DNA of 64,000 bases from positions 2,108,001-2,172,000 of the forward strand of contig NZ_CP129674.1 in NCBI RefSeq assembly GCF_041080795.1, in the 5' to 3' direction. The first letter of the stretch is position 1, and each line of letters begins with the position of its first letter. The notes beneath the pieces are model-generated. The model saw only the letters and a program-made list of their open reading frames with translations. It was not told where the DNA came from and did not search any database. Shown piece after piece: positions 46,146 to 55,639 of this stretch. This stretch comes from Bifidobacterium sp. WK041_4_12 (GTDB lineage: Bacteria; Actinomycetota; Actinomycetes; Actinomycetales; Bifidobacteriaceae). Position numbers and translations under genes: made by a program.

Positions 46146-47357
46146 ATGGAGGGCATTGCTGGGAATACGCAGGGCGTGGATGTGGCCTCACCTCTTCGCA
46201 CATTCCATATAGTGGCGGATTTGCAATGGTTATGGGACTCTTTTCAGAGCGGAGCAAGGCTGCTTTCCGGCCAATGGGATTTCAGGCATGACCTCGGATT
46301 GTGGCCAATACCACATCTAGGCATCGATGAGCCGCTCTGGATCGATCCCGCCGCACTGGTGGCCAACAATGCTTGGCGGCAGCAACGTGGGCTCGATCCC
46401 ATCGCAATGCTTACTCCCCCAGATCAATGGCTTGGCGGCTTGAGTCCAGATCTTCTGGGCAGATCGGTTCGATATCTCAGCGTTGCGGAAATACTCGCAA
46501 TGGATGACTTCGATGAGCGGCTTGGCGAAAGGCCGTGGTCGCAGCCGGTCGAAGGGCGCATTTCCGGTTTCAGGGCAGCGCGCCGGACTCTGGCGCAGCT
46601 GAAGCATGACCTTCGCGGCGAGTCATCGGATCGGACTTCGTTCGCAGAAGCTCACATGGGTTCCAAAGGCATGAGCTCCCAAAGCATGGTCTCTCAACGT
46701 GCGACCTCACCAGCTCCACCGGATGCGATGCTGATGGTTCAATCGCATCTGCCCAGCATCACGGAGGAATGGATGGTTGCCATAGCAGGAGGCAAGGCTT
46801 TCGCCGCCAGCCCGTATTGCATTCACTCTGAAAGCAGTGGCACAAGGGTTGAGGGCAGCGACACGGGGTTTGGAAACAAAGACTCGGGGTTTGGAAACAA
46901 AAGCGCAGCCGCCAGCAAGCCAGAATCGATCGTGACCATTGCTGACATGGCAACAGGCTTGGTTCCTCCAGCCATTCGCTTCGATAAGCGACATCGAGAA
47001 GCCGCGTTGGACATGGCAACCCGAGCGCTTCAAGAAACCCATGCTTCTACAAATTTCGCAGGCATGCTCAATATCGCCTTCCGGGAAGCATCGTCACCGG
47101 CAATTCTCGAATTGACGCCACTATGGTGTTCAGGACCGTATGGATTCTCTCCCGGAGAGCTCGCCACTATGCTCAGGGCTGTGGCATCCAGCAGAACGAG
47201 TCCGCGTGCGATTTCTGGGTTGAACCTGCGACCCCTTGTTCCCGGTTCACAAGACCAACAGCAGGGCCAACAACAAACTCCAGCGCTGAACGATATGACT
47301 GTCTTCACAGCGGGTCCGTGGATGGTTCAGCATTACGCTCAACGCTATATTCGATAA
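46146..47357 (+). CDS. Hypothetical protein, possible ATP-grasp (R2K-like)
   Basis: A 403-residue cytoplasmic protein with Trp-rich N-terminal region (VADLQWLWDSF, GLWPIPHLGIDEPLWID), a low-complexity middle with a near-exact repeat GFGNKDSGFGNK, and a C-terminal ILELTPLWCSGPYGFSPGE stretch that resembles the metal-binding E-x-N/T segment at the end of R2K-type ATP-grasp domains. This likeness is weak; I would not assign a function. The start ATG has no ribosome-binding site, but a -10-like TATGCTTATAG just upstream suggests a leaderless transcript. Divergent from the flavin cluster. Confidence 0.55.
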   Translation: MEGIAGNTQGVDVASPLRTFHIVADLQWLWDSFQSGARLLSGQWDFRHDLGLWPIPHLGIDEPLWIDPAALVANNAWRQQRGLDPIAMLTPPDQWLGGLSPDLLGRSVRYLSVAEILAMDDFDERLGERPWSQPVEGRISGFRAARRTLAQLKHDLRGESSDRTSFAEAHMGSKGMSSQSMVSQRATSPAPPDAMLMVQSHLPSITEEWMVAIAGGKAFAASPYCIHSESSGTRVEGSDTGFGNKDSGFGNKSAAASKPESIVTIADMATGLVPPAIRFDKRHREAALDMATRALQETHASTNFAGMLNIAFREASSPAILELTPLWCSGPYGFSPGELATMLRAVASSRTSPRAISGLNLRPLVPGSQDQQQGQQQTPALNDMTVFTAGPWMVQHYAQRYIR

Positions 47358-47557
47358 TCGCTCAGCGTCACTCCCTTGGAATTTGCGAAAACGCAAACCC
47401 TTCTTTTCCAAGGATTGTGAAGTCCTCTTGTCGCTTTGTAAGGATTTTGTCAAAGGATTCAACATTTGTACTCGTCGTACAAACTCGGCCAAAATGGCTA
47501 TTCTCATTAGAATGGTGGGCTAGGGGAATTAATCAACAACAATACGAGGCGGCATTC

Positions 47558-48190
47558 ATGACCGAAGGTTATATCCAACATCAAAAGAAACAGGCCGAGA
47601 AAATCATTCAGGCAACCGAGGATCTGTACCTCGAGGGGGGTATCGATAGCTTCACGATGGGCGACATTGCAGATACCGCAGGCATCACGAGAGCTACCGT
47701 CTATAACTACTTCACCTGCAAGGAGGACATTCTTTGGGCGATCTTCTTCGGAAAGATGGCTGAACTCATTCCACGCGTCGACGAGAAGTTCAAGACGGCA
47801 ACAACCACACTGGAACGTTTTCGCGCATATGCAGAGGCAAATTACGAGTTCTATCTGGAAGACAAGACCTTCGCTATCTTCTTTGACCTGTTCCTCACCA
47901 TTTTCTCGACGGCAAGCGAAAAGCCAAAGAGTTTCTGGGACAATCCCTATAACGTTTCCCACTGGCAGCCAGGCAAGACGGTCGCCGCGTTCAATGAAAA
48001 CTTCGATGACGGCAGCATCTGCAAGGGTCTCGATGCCAAGACCACGGTTCCTGCCTTCTATTATGCATTCCTTGGCACGATAAGCTTCGATTTCAAGAAT
48101 CGTAAGGATCTCGAGAAAATCTACAAGCTCGACTTGAGAAAGATCCTGCAAATGCAAGTCGGCTGGATTCTTTCGGGAATCCAGGGCTAA
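47558..48190 (+). CDS. TetR-family transcriptional regulator
   Basis: A 210-residue repressor. The N-terminal DNA-binding domain is clear (IIQATEDLYLEGGIDSFTMGDIADTAGITRATVYNYFTCKEDILWAIF); the C-terminal ligand domain is helical with no recognised subfamily. The ATG follows GAGG. It may control the upstream hypothetical gene or itself. Followed by palindromic repeat copy B. Confidence 0.88.
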   Translation: MTEGYIQHQKKQAEKIIQATEDLYLEGGIDSFTMGDIADTAGITRATVYNYFTCKEDILWAIFFGKMAELIPRVDEKFKTATTTLERFRAYAEANYEFYLEDKTFAIFFDLFLTIFSTASEKPKSFWDNPYNVSHWQPGKTVAAFNENFDDGSICKGLDAKTTVPAFYYAFLGTISFDFKNRKDLEKIYKLDLRKILQMQVGWILSGIQG

Positions 48191-48245
48191 AACACACTTG
48201 CGGTCGCAAATTTCGTGGCTATCAAAGCTGTAAGCGGGGTGAATG

Positions 48246-48353
48246 TCGAGTTTTGTTGCCTTTTCTGAGTATAAACCGGTAAAAAGCCCATGCCACCAAC
48301 CGGAATTGCACCGAATTAAGCACCTGATACTGGGAAAAGGCAACAAAACTCGA
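48246..48353. repeat. Palindromic repeat family, copy B
   Basis: 29-base arms (48246-48274 and 48325-48353) pairing perfectly for 20 bp from TCGAGTTTTGTTGCCTTTTC and then with three mismatches; spacer 50 bases. It lies between convergent tetR and HD-domain genes. Confidence 0.88.
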
Positions 48354-48403
48354 TACCACACCAAAAAGTGCTTGCGAACAGGCGACGGTCTGGACGCAGG
48401 TTC

Positions 48404-49042
48404 CTAATATCGGATGGGCTGACGATAGCGCTCTGCAAGCTGAGAGATGTCAGGAAGCCCATATTTTGCAACGAGTTTTCGCCAACGTTCGTAATTGGCA
48501 TCGCCAAACTTGGCAGCTCTCTTGTTCTGCTTGCTTTCAGCGATGAATGATGGAGGCACGGACTTGCTATTGAACTTGTCGGCATACATGACTAATTCCT
48601 GTTCGTCGGTGCGCGGCACATAGTCAGCAGGCAGCAGAGGCAGCCCTTCATCAATCACATCCTGCCTGTATAGGCCAACGCCGGTGTGGTTGCGAGCAAA
48701 CTGAGCGATTTCCTCTCCCCACCCCTCCTGCAGTAGCAGTCGATACCCAAGAATCCCGTGCAGAATGTATCGATCACGGTCGAATGCGAGTGGCTGTCCA
48801 TCGCTGCCGTCATGCATGAACACCTGATAGGTGCCAATATCATGCAGCCATGCTCCCACGAGCGCCAGATCCAGATCGAAGTCGTCATTTTTCCAGAGTG
48901 ACGGCGATTTTCTGGCCAATTCAAATGTGATATCCGACACAATGTGACAGTGGGTGTGCACTACCTGATACGCCGCCTGTGATGGCGCATAGCGATGATG
49001 CAGTTCATCGATTGCTTGCTGATTGGGTAATTCTCGGGTCAT
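48404..49042 (-). CDS. HD-domain phosphohydrolase
   Basis: A 212-residue HD-superfamily protein: VVHTHCHIVSD, VGAWLHDIGTYQVF with the metal-binding HD pair, HGILGYRLLLQEGW and ARNHTGVG supply the usual four ligand motifs. Similar small proteins are annotated as metal-dependent phosphohydrolases; substrate unknown. The ATG at 49042 follows CAGGT only, possibly leaderless. Confidence 0.82.
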   Translation of the reverse strand: MTRELPNQQAIDELHHRYAPSQAAYQVVHTHCHIVSDITFELARKSPSLWKNDDFDLDLALVGAWLHDIGTYQVFMHDGSDGQPLAFDRDRYILHGILGYRLLLQEGWGEEIAQFARNHTGVGLYRQDVIDEGLPLLPADYVPRTDEQELVMYADKFNSKSVPPSFIAESKQNKRAAKFGDANYERWRKLVAKYGLPDISQLAERYRQPIRY

Positions 49043-49207
49043 ACCTGAATCGTACAAAGCCCCCTGACACACGCTCCACGAGGTCATCACGAAGGTCATT
49101 GAGAGCACTCGCTTTGAATGGCCTATACGTCATTCGTGAACTTCCAAGCATGTCTTCGAGTTCTGAACGTAGAATCGTCTCGTACGAATAGTGATTGAGG
49201 GGGCAAT

Positions 49208-50917
49208 ATGGGGAATTCGAGTAGTGGCCAAGCTTCCACACCCGAGAGTGAGACCAAGAAGCCTGTTGCGACGGCACATGAGGCACCAGTCGGCAAGGCA
49301 GCTGAATCGTCAGTTGCAGACACCGATGCACATGCAGAGGAAGACATGCAGTCCGAAGCACAGCCAGCAGCACAGTCGGCCACAGCATCGACCGAACAGT
49401 GGAGCAATCCCCTGAGAGATCCAAGCGACCTCAGACTTCCCAGGATTGCAGGGCCATGTTCTCTGGTTATCTTCGGCGTAACCGGCGATCTCTCCAAGAA
49501 GAAGCTGCTGCCGGCAATCTACGACCTCGCGAATCGAGGGTTATTGCCTGCAGGGTTCGGCCTCATCGGCTTTGGCCGTCGCGACTGGTCGGATGAGCAG
49601 TTTGGCAACTTCGTCAAGGAAAACATGCAGGCCCATTGCCGCACTCCATTCAAGGAAACGACATGGAGTCATCTCGTCAAGGGACTTAGATTCGTTCAGG
49701 GCAACTTCGACGACGAGCAGGCGTTCACCAACCTCTCCAAGACCGTGTCCGAACTTGACCGTGGCCGAGGCACGATGGGCAACCATGCATTCTATATGTC
49801 GGTTCCGCCGAAAGCCTTCCCCGAGGTTTCCCGTCAGCTCGCAAAGTCAGGGCTTTCACATTCCACCAAGGGTGCCTGGCGAAGGGTCATCATTGAAAAG
49901 CCCTTCGGTCACGATGCCAAGAGTGCCAAGGAACTCGACCGCGTCATCTCGAGCGTCTTCGACCCGGAATCCGTGTTCCGCATCGATCATTACCTCGGCA
50001 AGGAAACCGTGCAGAACATTCTGGCACTGCGCTTTGCCAACATGATGTTCGAACCGGTCTGGAATGCGAATTATGTGGATCACGTTCAGATCACCATGGC
50101 TGAAGATATCGGTATCGGCGGCAGAGCAGGATACTACGACGGCATTGGCGCTGCACGAGACGTGATCCAGAACCATCTGCTGCAGCTTATGGCCCTCACG
50201 GCAATGGAAGAGCCGGTGTCGTTCTCGGCAGCGGATTTGACTGCTGAGAAGACCAAGGTTCTCTCCGCAGTGCGAGTTCCCAAGGATCTTGCAAAGTACA
50301 CCGCTCGCGGGCAGTATGCCGATGGTTGGCAAGGCTCGGAGAAGGTCGTCGGATATCTCAACGAGAAGGGCATCGATAAGGCTTCCAATACGGAAACCTA
50401 TGCCGCTCTTCGTCTCGATGTTGACACTCGCCGCTGGGCAGGAGTGCCATTCTATCTACGGACCGGCAAGCGTCTGGGTAAGCGAGTCACCGAGATTGCG
50501 CTCGAATTCAAGCGCGCTCCGCATCTTCCTTTCGAAACGACGGCAACGCGCGAACTGGGCGCAAATGCCGTCGTCATCCGCATCCAGCCCGATGAAGGGG
50601 TGACGCTGCGTTTCGGCGCGAAGGTTCCTGGCACGGCAATGGAAGTGCGTGACGTAAGCATGGACTTCAGCTATGGCCGTTCATTCACGGAAGCGTCTCC
50701 CGAGGCGTACGAACGTCTGATTCTTGACGTGCTGCTTGGCGATCCGCCACTCTTCCCGACCACCGAGGAAGTCAATCTTTCCTGGAACATTCTCGATCCG
50801 ATCGAAGAATATTGGAGCACGCTCGGCCAGCCTCAGCCATATGCGTCAGGAACCTGGGGACCTGCCCAGTCTGATGAGATGCTCGAACGAGACGGAAACC
50901 ACTGGAGGTTGCCATGA
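49208..50917 (+). CDS. zwf: Glucose-6-phosphate 1-dehydrogenase
   Basis: A 569-residue NADP-dependent G6PD. Residues 1-75 are an acidic Ala/Ser/Glu-rich extension absent from the canonical enzyme. The Rossmann motif FGVTGDLSKKKLLPAIYDL, the catalytic RIDHYLGKETVQN and the VPFYLRTGKRL segment are intact. The ATG follows GAGGGGG. It is first in zwf-opcA-pgl, overlapping opcA by ATGA, and opens the oxidative pentose phosphate branch supplying NADPH. Confidence 0.95.
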   Translation: MGNSSSGQASTPESETKKPVATAHEAPVGKAAESSVADTDAHAEEDMQSEAQPAAQSATASTEQWSNPLRDPSDLRLPRIAGPCSLVIFGVTGDLSKKKLLPAIYDLANRGLLPAGFGLIGFGRRDWSDEQFGNFVKENMQAHCRTPFKETTWSHLVKGLRFVQGNFDDEQAFTNLSKTVSELDRGRGTMGNHAFYMSVPPKAFPEVSRQLAKSGLSHSTKGAWRRVIIEKPFGHDAKSAKELDRVISSVFDPESVFRIDHYLGKETVQNILALRFANMMFEPVWNANYVDHVQITMAEDIGIGGRAGYYDGIGAARDVIQNHLLQLMALTAMEEPVSFSAADLTAEKTKVLSAVRVPKDLAKYTARGQYADGWQGSEKVVGYLNEKGIDKASNTETYAALRLDVDTRRWAGVPFYLRTGKRLGKRVTEIALEFKRAPHLPFETTATRELGANAVVIRIQPDEGVTLRFGAKVPGTAMEVRDVSMDFSYGRSFTEASPEAYERLILDVLLGDPPLFPTTEEVNLSWNILDPIEEYWSTLGQPQPYASGTWGPAQSDEMLERDGNHWRLP

Positions 50918-51846
50918 TTGTCACACTGTCACAGACCACAACGTCTGCAATCTCGTCAAAGATCGAGAATCTGCACAAGGAACGTGGCGAGGTAGCGCTT
51001 GGGCGCGTGCTCACCATGCTTATCTACACCACGTCAGACAACCTGGAATCAACGCTCGAAACAGCGAACGCTGCGAGCCGAGAGCACCCTTGCCGCGTGA
51101 TCGCGATTGTCGACGCAGAGCACAACAAGCATGAGGATCCACGCCTCGATGCGCAGGTTCGCTTCGGATCGGATGCCGGCTCCGGTGAAATCATCGTGCT
51201 CAAGCCCTTTGGAAATCTCACCCGTCATCTGGATACGCTCGTGATTCCGTTGCTTGTGCCCGATGCGCCAATCGTCGCATGGTGGCCAACTCGCGTTCCA
51301 GAAGATCCGTCGAAGGACTCTCTTGGAGCGATGGCCCGCAACCGCATCACCGATGCGCTGCGCGCCCCGAATCCAGAGGCTGCATTCACCGCACTTCGCG
51401 CACACTGGTCGTCTCAGGATGTGGACATGTCGTGGACACGTCTGACCCGATGGAGGGCTTTGGCCGCCGCATTGCTTGACGAGCCGCCACACCTCAAGGT
51501 TGTTTCCGCTCGCGTAACTGGCCAGTCACACTATCTCCCGGTTGATCTGCTTGCGGCATGGCTCGCAGTCCGGCTCGACGTCCCGGTTACTCTCGATCAG
51601 AAACCCACCGAGCATGCCATCACTGGCATCTACCTCACTCGTGAAGACTCAAGCGTGGTAAGCATCGAACGTCATAACGACGAGGAACAGGCCATGATCA
51701 CCCAGGCTGGCGCACAGGCTCAGGCCATCGCCATGCCTATGCGCACGCTTGAGGAATGTCTAAGCGAGGAGCTGCGCAGGCTCGATCCTGACGAAGTCTA
51801 TGCCGAGGTCATCAACCGTGGATGGAGCATGATTGACCATGACTGA
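50914..51846 (+). CDS. opcA: G6PD assembly protein OpcA
   Basis: A 310-residue OpcA-family protein needed for activity or assembly of G6PD in actinobacteria and cyanobacteria. Recognisable blocks are GRVLTMLIYTT, RVIAIVDAE, VPDAPIVAWWPTRVPEDP and DSSVVSIERHN. It overlaps zwf by 4 bases and pgl by 8, so the three are co-translated. Confidence 0.92.
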   Translation: MIVTLSQTTTSAISSKIENLHKERGEVALGRVLTMLIYTTSDNLESTLETANAASREHPCRVIAIVDAEHNKHEDPRLDAQVRFGSDAGSGEIIVLKPFGNLTRHLDTLVIPLLVPDAPIVAWWPTRVPEDPSKDSLGAMARNRITDALRAPNPEAAFTALRAHWSSQDVDMSWTRLTRWRALAAALLDEPPHLKVVSARVTGQSHYLPVDLLAAWLAVRLDVPVTLDQKPTEHAITGIYLTREDSSVVSIERHNDEEQAMITQAGAQAQAIAMPMRTLEECLSEELRRLDPDEVYAEVINRGWSMIDHD

Positions 51847-52645
51847 CAACGCAAGCGTCTCCATGCGCAAGGTCGTTCAGTATGCAACTCCCGAGCTGAT
51901 GCATAGAGCCACCGCTGCTCGCTTCCTGCTGGAAGTGAGCGACCGGCTGGCCGAGGGTCCACGCGTCGATGTCGCGCTGACTGGCGGCACCGATGGGACC
52001 GCCGTGCTCAAAGCCATTGCGGAAAGCCCATTGCATGATGCTGTGGACTGGTCACGGGTACATCTGTGGTGGGGCGACGAACGCTTCGTTGCCGCTGATT
52101 CATCAGAGCGCAATGCGCAGCAGGCTCGACAGGCCTGGTTTGGCAAGATCGTTGACGATGGTCTGATGTCAGCCTCTCATGTGCATGAAATGCCTGCCGA
52201 TACACGTACGGCAGAGGAAATCGCGGCTGCATCGGACGAGGAAGATGTCGCACTGCTCAACCGCGCTGCCGCTGAGTATGACAAGGAACTGGTCTACGAG
52301 CTGGGCGCGCGTCCGAAGCTAGACATTGCTATGTTCGGTGTCGGACCAGATGGTCATTTTGCTTCGCTGTTTCCCGATTTCCCAGAGATCCGCATTGATG
52401 ATCCGCTTAAGCGAGTCGTCGGCATCAGCCACTCTCCCAAGCTGCCACCACTTCGTCTGACATTGACCTCACCATTCATTCGCAGAAGCGACAGAGTGTG
52501 GATGCTTGCAGGCGCAGAGGGCAAGGCCGAAGCCGTTGCAGGCGCACTTTCGGGCGTGAACAATCCGCATGTGCCCAGTTCCTTCGCAGCAGGAGAGCAG
52601 GAGACTCTCTGGCTCATCACCAAAGCCTCCGCGAAGCTCCTCTGA
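51839..52645 (+). CDS. pgl: 6-phosphogluconolactonase
   Basis: A 268-residue lactonase of the Pgl/DevB family, converting 6-phosphogluconolactone to 6-phosphogluconate. Landmarks are VALTGGTDGTAVLKAI, VHLWWGDERFVAADSSERN, and MFGVGPDGHFASLFP. A TTG at 51833 is in frame, but the ATG at 51839 overlapping the opcA stop is preferred. Followed by palindromic repeat copy C. Confidence 0.93.
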   Translation: MTDNASVSMRKVVQYATPELMHRATAARFLLEVSDRLAEGPRVDVALTGGTDGTAVLKAIAESPLHDAVDWSRVHLWWGDERFVAADSSERNAQQARQAWFGKIVDDGLMSASHVHEMPADTRTAEEIAAASDEEDVALLNRAAAEYDKELVYELGARPKLDIAMFGVGPDGHFASLFPDFPEIRIDDPLKRVVGISHSPKLPPLRLTLTSPFIRRSDRVWMLAGAEGKAEAVAGALSGVNNPHVPSSFAAGEQETLWLITKASAKLL

Positions 52646-52673
52646 CCCCAATTTCGAGGTGCACAGCGATGCC

Positions 52674-52786
52674 ATTGCGAGTTTTGCGGCAATTTCCATG
52701 TATCAACCCAAAAAACCATTGAAAAGTGCTCAGGATTTCACCATTTTGGGGGTTTGATACTTTGAAATTGCCGCAAAACTCGCAAT
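52674..52786. repeat. Palindromic repeat family, copy C
   Basis: 33-base arms (52674-52706 and 52754-52786), perfect for 23 bp from ATTGCGAGTTTTGCGGCAAT, then two mismatches; spacer 47. Here the inner arm reads CGGCAA where copies A and B read TTGCC, on both arms together. It lies between convergent pgl and gnd. Confidence 0.9.
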
Positions 52787-52817
52787 CGGGGAAACATATG
52801 CCTCATTTTTCAGACAA

Positions 52818-52869
52818 AAAGCCCTTATGCTGACCTTCTCCACCGGTAGGAGGTCAGCATAAGGGCTTT
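52818..52869. terminator. Bidirectional terminator between pgl and gnd
   Basis: A perfect 19-bp stem starting AAAGCCCTTATGC (52818-52836 with 52851-52869) and a 14-base loop, with A-run on one side and T-run on the other. It serves gnd on the minus strand and probably the zwf operon. Confidence 0.93.
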
Positions 52870-52939
52870 ATTGCGTAAATCTAGAGACTTTCAATCACAA
52901 GCTTATGAACTATTGAGCCCGCGCAGAAAGACCGAAGCT

Positions 52940-54406
52940 TCACGGCTGCTTGATTTCCTTCTGAGTTCCTGCCCAGAGGGTGTGGAATGCGCCTGGCTCG
53001 TCAACGCGGCCATAGGTGTGAGCGCCAAAGAGATCGCGCTGACCTTGAATCAAGGCTGCTGGAAGTCTCTTCGAACGCAGACCGTCATAATAGGCCAAGG
53101 AGCTGGAGAACACTGGCACCGGAACGCCTGCCTGCGCTGCAGCCGAGACCACGCGACGCCAGGAGTCCTGGGCATTCTCGACAGCTTGCTTGAAGAATGA
53201 GTCGAAGAGCAGAGAGCCGAAGCTTTCTCCCTTGCCATACGCGTCAGAAATGCGGTTGAGGAACTTGGCGCGGATGATGCAGCCGCCACGCCAAATGCGT
53301 GCGACAGCGCCCAAATCAATCGTCCAATCGTATTCCTTGGCACCTGCCTCGATCTCGGTAAAGCCCTGTGCATAGGCCACGATCTTCGAAGCGTACAGCG
53401 CCTGACGAATATCCTCGATGAAGGCCTTTTTGGCATCTGCATCGTTGGCGATCTTGGCAAGGGACTCGGTTGGATCAGGCCCTTGCAATACCTTCTCCTG
53501 CGCCTCCTTGCGAAGCTCAGCCTCGGAAGAGAGTCCACGGGCGAATACGGCCTCACCGATGCCGGTAACTGGGGTTGCAAGCGAGAGAGCCGTCTGTACC
53601 GTCCAGGTGCCCGTGCCTTTCATGCCGGCCTGATCGGTGACGATATCGATGAATGGCTTGCCGGTCTTTTCATCGACATGGCTCAGGACTTGAGATGTGA
53701 TTTCTATGAGATAGGAGTTCAAGTCGCCCTTATTCCACTCAGCAAACACGTCAGAAATCTCTTGCGGAGCCATTCCCAGGCCTCGGCGCATCAGATCGTA
53801 GCTTTCGGCAATAACCTGCATGTCAGCGTATTCAATGCCGTTATGCACCATCTTGACGAAGTGACCAGCGCCATCAGTGCCAATATGAGTCACGCATGGC
53901 TCACCTTCGGCAACGGCAGCGATTGACTTGAGAATCGGTCCAAGGGTCTTCCAGGATTCATCGGTTCCACCGGGCATCATGGAAGGTCCGAGCAAGGCAC
54001 CTTCTTCGCCGCCGGACACGCCACAGCCCACAAAGTGCAAGCCTCGAGCGCGAATCTCCTTTTCACGACGAATTGTGTCCTTGAAGTAGGCGTTGCCAGC
54101 ATCAACGATGATGTCGCCCTTCTCCATCACGTCGGCCAGCTCGTTGATGACGGCATCAGTCGGGGCTCCGGCCTGGACCATGATGATTGCCGTGCGGGGC
54201 TTTGCCAGTGATTGAACGAATTCCTCAACGGTTTTGGAAGGAATGAACTTGCCTTCGGAACCGTGCTCGTTCATCAGAGTTTCCGTACGTGAATAGTGGC
54301 GGTTGAAGACTGCAACGGTGTTGCCGTGGTGCGCAAGATTCCTCGCAAGGCTTGCCCCCATAGCAGCGAGCCCAACAACGCCGATATTTGCCTGTTCCTC
54401 TGTCAT
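52940..54406 (-). CDS. gnd: 6-phosphogluconate dehydrogenase (decarboxylating)
   Basis: A 488-residue NADP-type enzyme making ribulose 5-phosphate and CO2. Motifs: IGVVGLAAMGASLARNLAHHG (NADP fold), FVGCGVSGGEEGALLGPSMMPGG, HFVKMVHNGIEYADMQ and IIRAKFLNRI. The ATG at 54406 has AAGGGG; the open frame to 54460 is upstream sequence. Convergent with zwf-opcA-pgl, completing the oxidative pentose phosphate branch in one locus. Confidence 0.96.
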   Translation of the reverse strand: MTEEQANIGVVGLAAMGASLARNLAHHGNTVAVFNRHYSRTETLMNEHGSEGKFIPSKTVEEFVQSLAKPRTAIIMVQAGAPTDAVINELADVMEKGDIIVDAGNAYFKDTIRREKEIRARGLHFVGCGVSGGEEGALLGPSMMPGGTDESWKTLGPILKSIAAVAEGEPCVTHIGTDGAGHFVKMVHNGIEYADMQVIAESYDLMRRGLGMAPQEISDVFAEWNKGDLNSYLIEITSQVLSHVDEKTGKPFIDIVTDQAGMKGTGTWTVQTALSLATPVTGIGEAVFARGLSSEAELRKEAQEKVLQGPDPTESLAKIANDADAKKAFIEDIRQALYASKIVAYAQGFTEIEAGAKEYDWTIDLGAVARIWRGGCIIRAKFLNRISDAYGKGESFGSLLFDSFFKQAVENAQDSWRRVVSAAAQAGVPVPVFSSSLAYYDGLRSKRLPAALIQGQRDLFGAHTYGRVDEPGAFHTLWAGTQKEIKQP

Positions 54407-54570
54407 CGCATCCCCTTTCTGTGTCGGCAGGCCAAGCAGCATGACACCATCTGAAGCCACCGCTGCAATCTACCGAATCACCAAGCGTTCGACAAGGCTT
54501 TCCCTTGAAGTAATACCGAATCGATTCTATTGCCTCAACTTGACTGGATACCCCATGTTTGCTGAAAACT

Positions 54571-55440
54571 TCACAGCGAGCGGATTGAATACTCGCCTGT
54601 CCTGTTCGAGATGGAGATGAGCTCATTGTTTTGCAATTCGATCCATCCGTCTTCTGGCCGCTGGGTAAAGCCCGACGATGAAACGACCACTCCAACCTGC
54701 TTGTCCTGCGTGTCCTTGATTTCGCGATAGCGAATGGCACGGTAATCAAGCGCGTGCCTCTCGACGCCGTATTCCTTATATATTTCGGAAATTCTGGGAG
54801 GTGTTTCCGTTCTTCCTGAAGCGCGCACGCACACCATTTGATCTCGGCTCTGCACCATGCAGTTGTATGAGGATTTTGGATACACCTTGCGCAGCTTGCC
54901 AATGGCCTGGCTTACTGCCTGCTCAAGTGAATACCCTTCGCTGAGTTCTTGCAGCACAATGGAAAAATACATGGCGGTATCGCTTTTGCCACCGGTACTG
55001 AGGAACAGCTCCTTATCGATGGGGAAATCAGGATTCTGGACGATGTTGTGACCTTCGTCATCGCTGATATCGCCGTTGTGGATGAATGCAATGCCTGAGC
55101 TGTAGAAAGGCTGCTGATTTTCCATGATCAGCGGGATATGCGATGAAGCGAGACGAAGATGGAAGATGGCACCGCGAGCGGGCTGCTTGGCGAAGGCCTC
55201 GAATGCAGGATCGAGCGCCGCCTCGACCGTTGATCGGTAGTAGCGATTTTCCGTCTCGGGACTTGGCGCGCCGCCATCCTTGCTGAATGGTTCCTCTTGC
55301 GTTGCTGCCAGGAGTGCAGTCCCCCATCCATCGTTGTGGATTTTTGAAATCTCCCGAAATTCCACAACTGCCTCATGGCCGAGCACTTCCTCCAGACTGA
55401 GATTGCGGCCGTCTGTTGCATACCCTAATAATCTGCACAT
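54571..55440 (-). CDS. Class II glutamine amidotransferase-like protein
   Basis: A 289-residue Ntn-type protein whose start MCRLLGYATDG places the catalytic Cys at position 2, as in the YafJ/EgtC-like group. Other landmarks are HNDGWGTALLA, RGAIFHLRLASSHIPLIMENQQPF, FIHNGDISDDEG and STGGKSDTAMYFSIVL. The substrate is not known; EgtC-like amide hydrolysis is one option. No ribosome-binding site, so possibly leaderless. A conserved-looking hairpin lies 27 bases upstream. Confidence 0.85.
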   Translation of the reverse strand: MCRLLGYATDGRNLSLEEVLGHEAVVEFREISKIHNDGWGTALLAATQEEPFSKDGGAPSPETENRYYRSTVEAALDPAFEAFAKQPARGAIFHLRLASSHIPLIMENQQPFYSSGIAFIHNGDISDDEGHNIVQNPDFPIDKELFLSTGGKSDTAMYFSIVLQELSEGYSLEQAVSQAIGKLRKVYPKSSYNCMVQSRDQMVCVRASGRTETPPRISEIYKEYGVERHALDYRAIRYREIKDTQDKQVGVVVSSSGFTQRPEDGWIELQNNELISISNRTGEYSIRSL

Positions 55441-55466
55441 AATACGCATTGCACCTAAATGTAAAA

Positions 55467-55515
55467 GCCGAGAGCCTTTCGCAATGGGACATGCCCACTG
55501 CGTCAGACACTCGGC
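55467..55515 (-). other. Structured leader or terminator hairpin
   Basis: Read on the minus strand, outer arms GCCGAG/CTCGGC enclose an inner stem GCAxTGGG/CCCAxTGC, and the structure is followed by TTTT. It lies between the Kup-side intergenic space and the amidotransferase start at 55440 and could be a leader attenuator of that gene or simply a terminator. Confidence 0.5.
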
Positions 55516-55639
55516 ATAAATGGTCACCGATGCTTATACATTATGCCAGTTGTTTGCGTGAGCCGTGTAAAGGGTCTCACAGCAGAACATGGCGGTCGGC
55601 ATTGATGACAGCTTCGAATCGTGTGTTGCGACTATTCGA

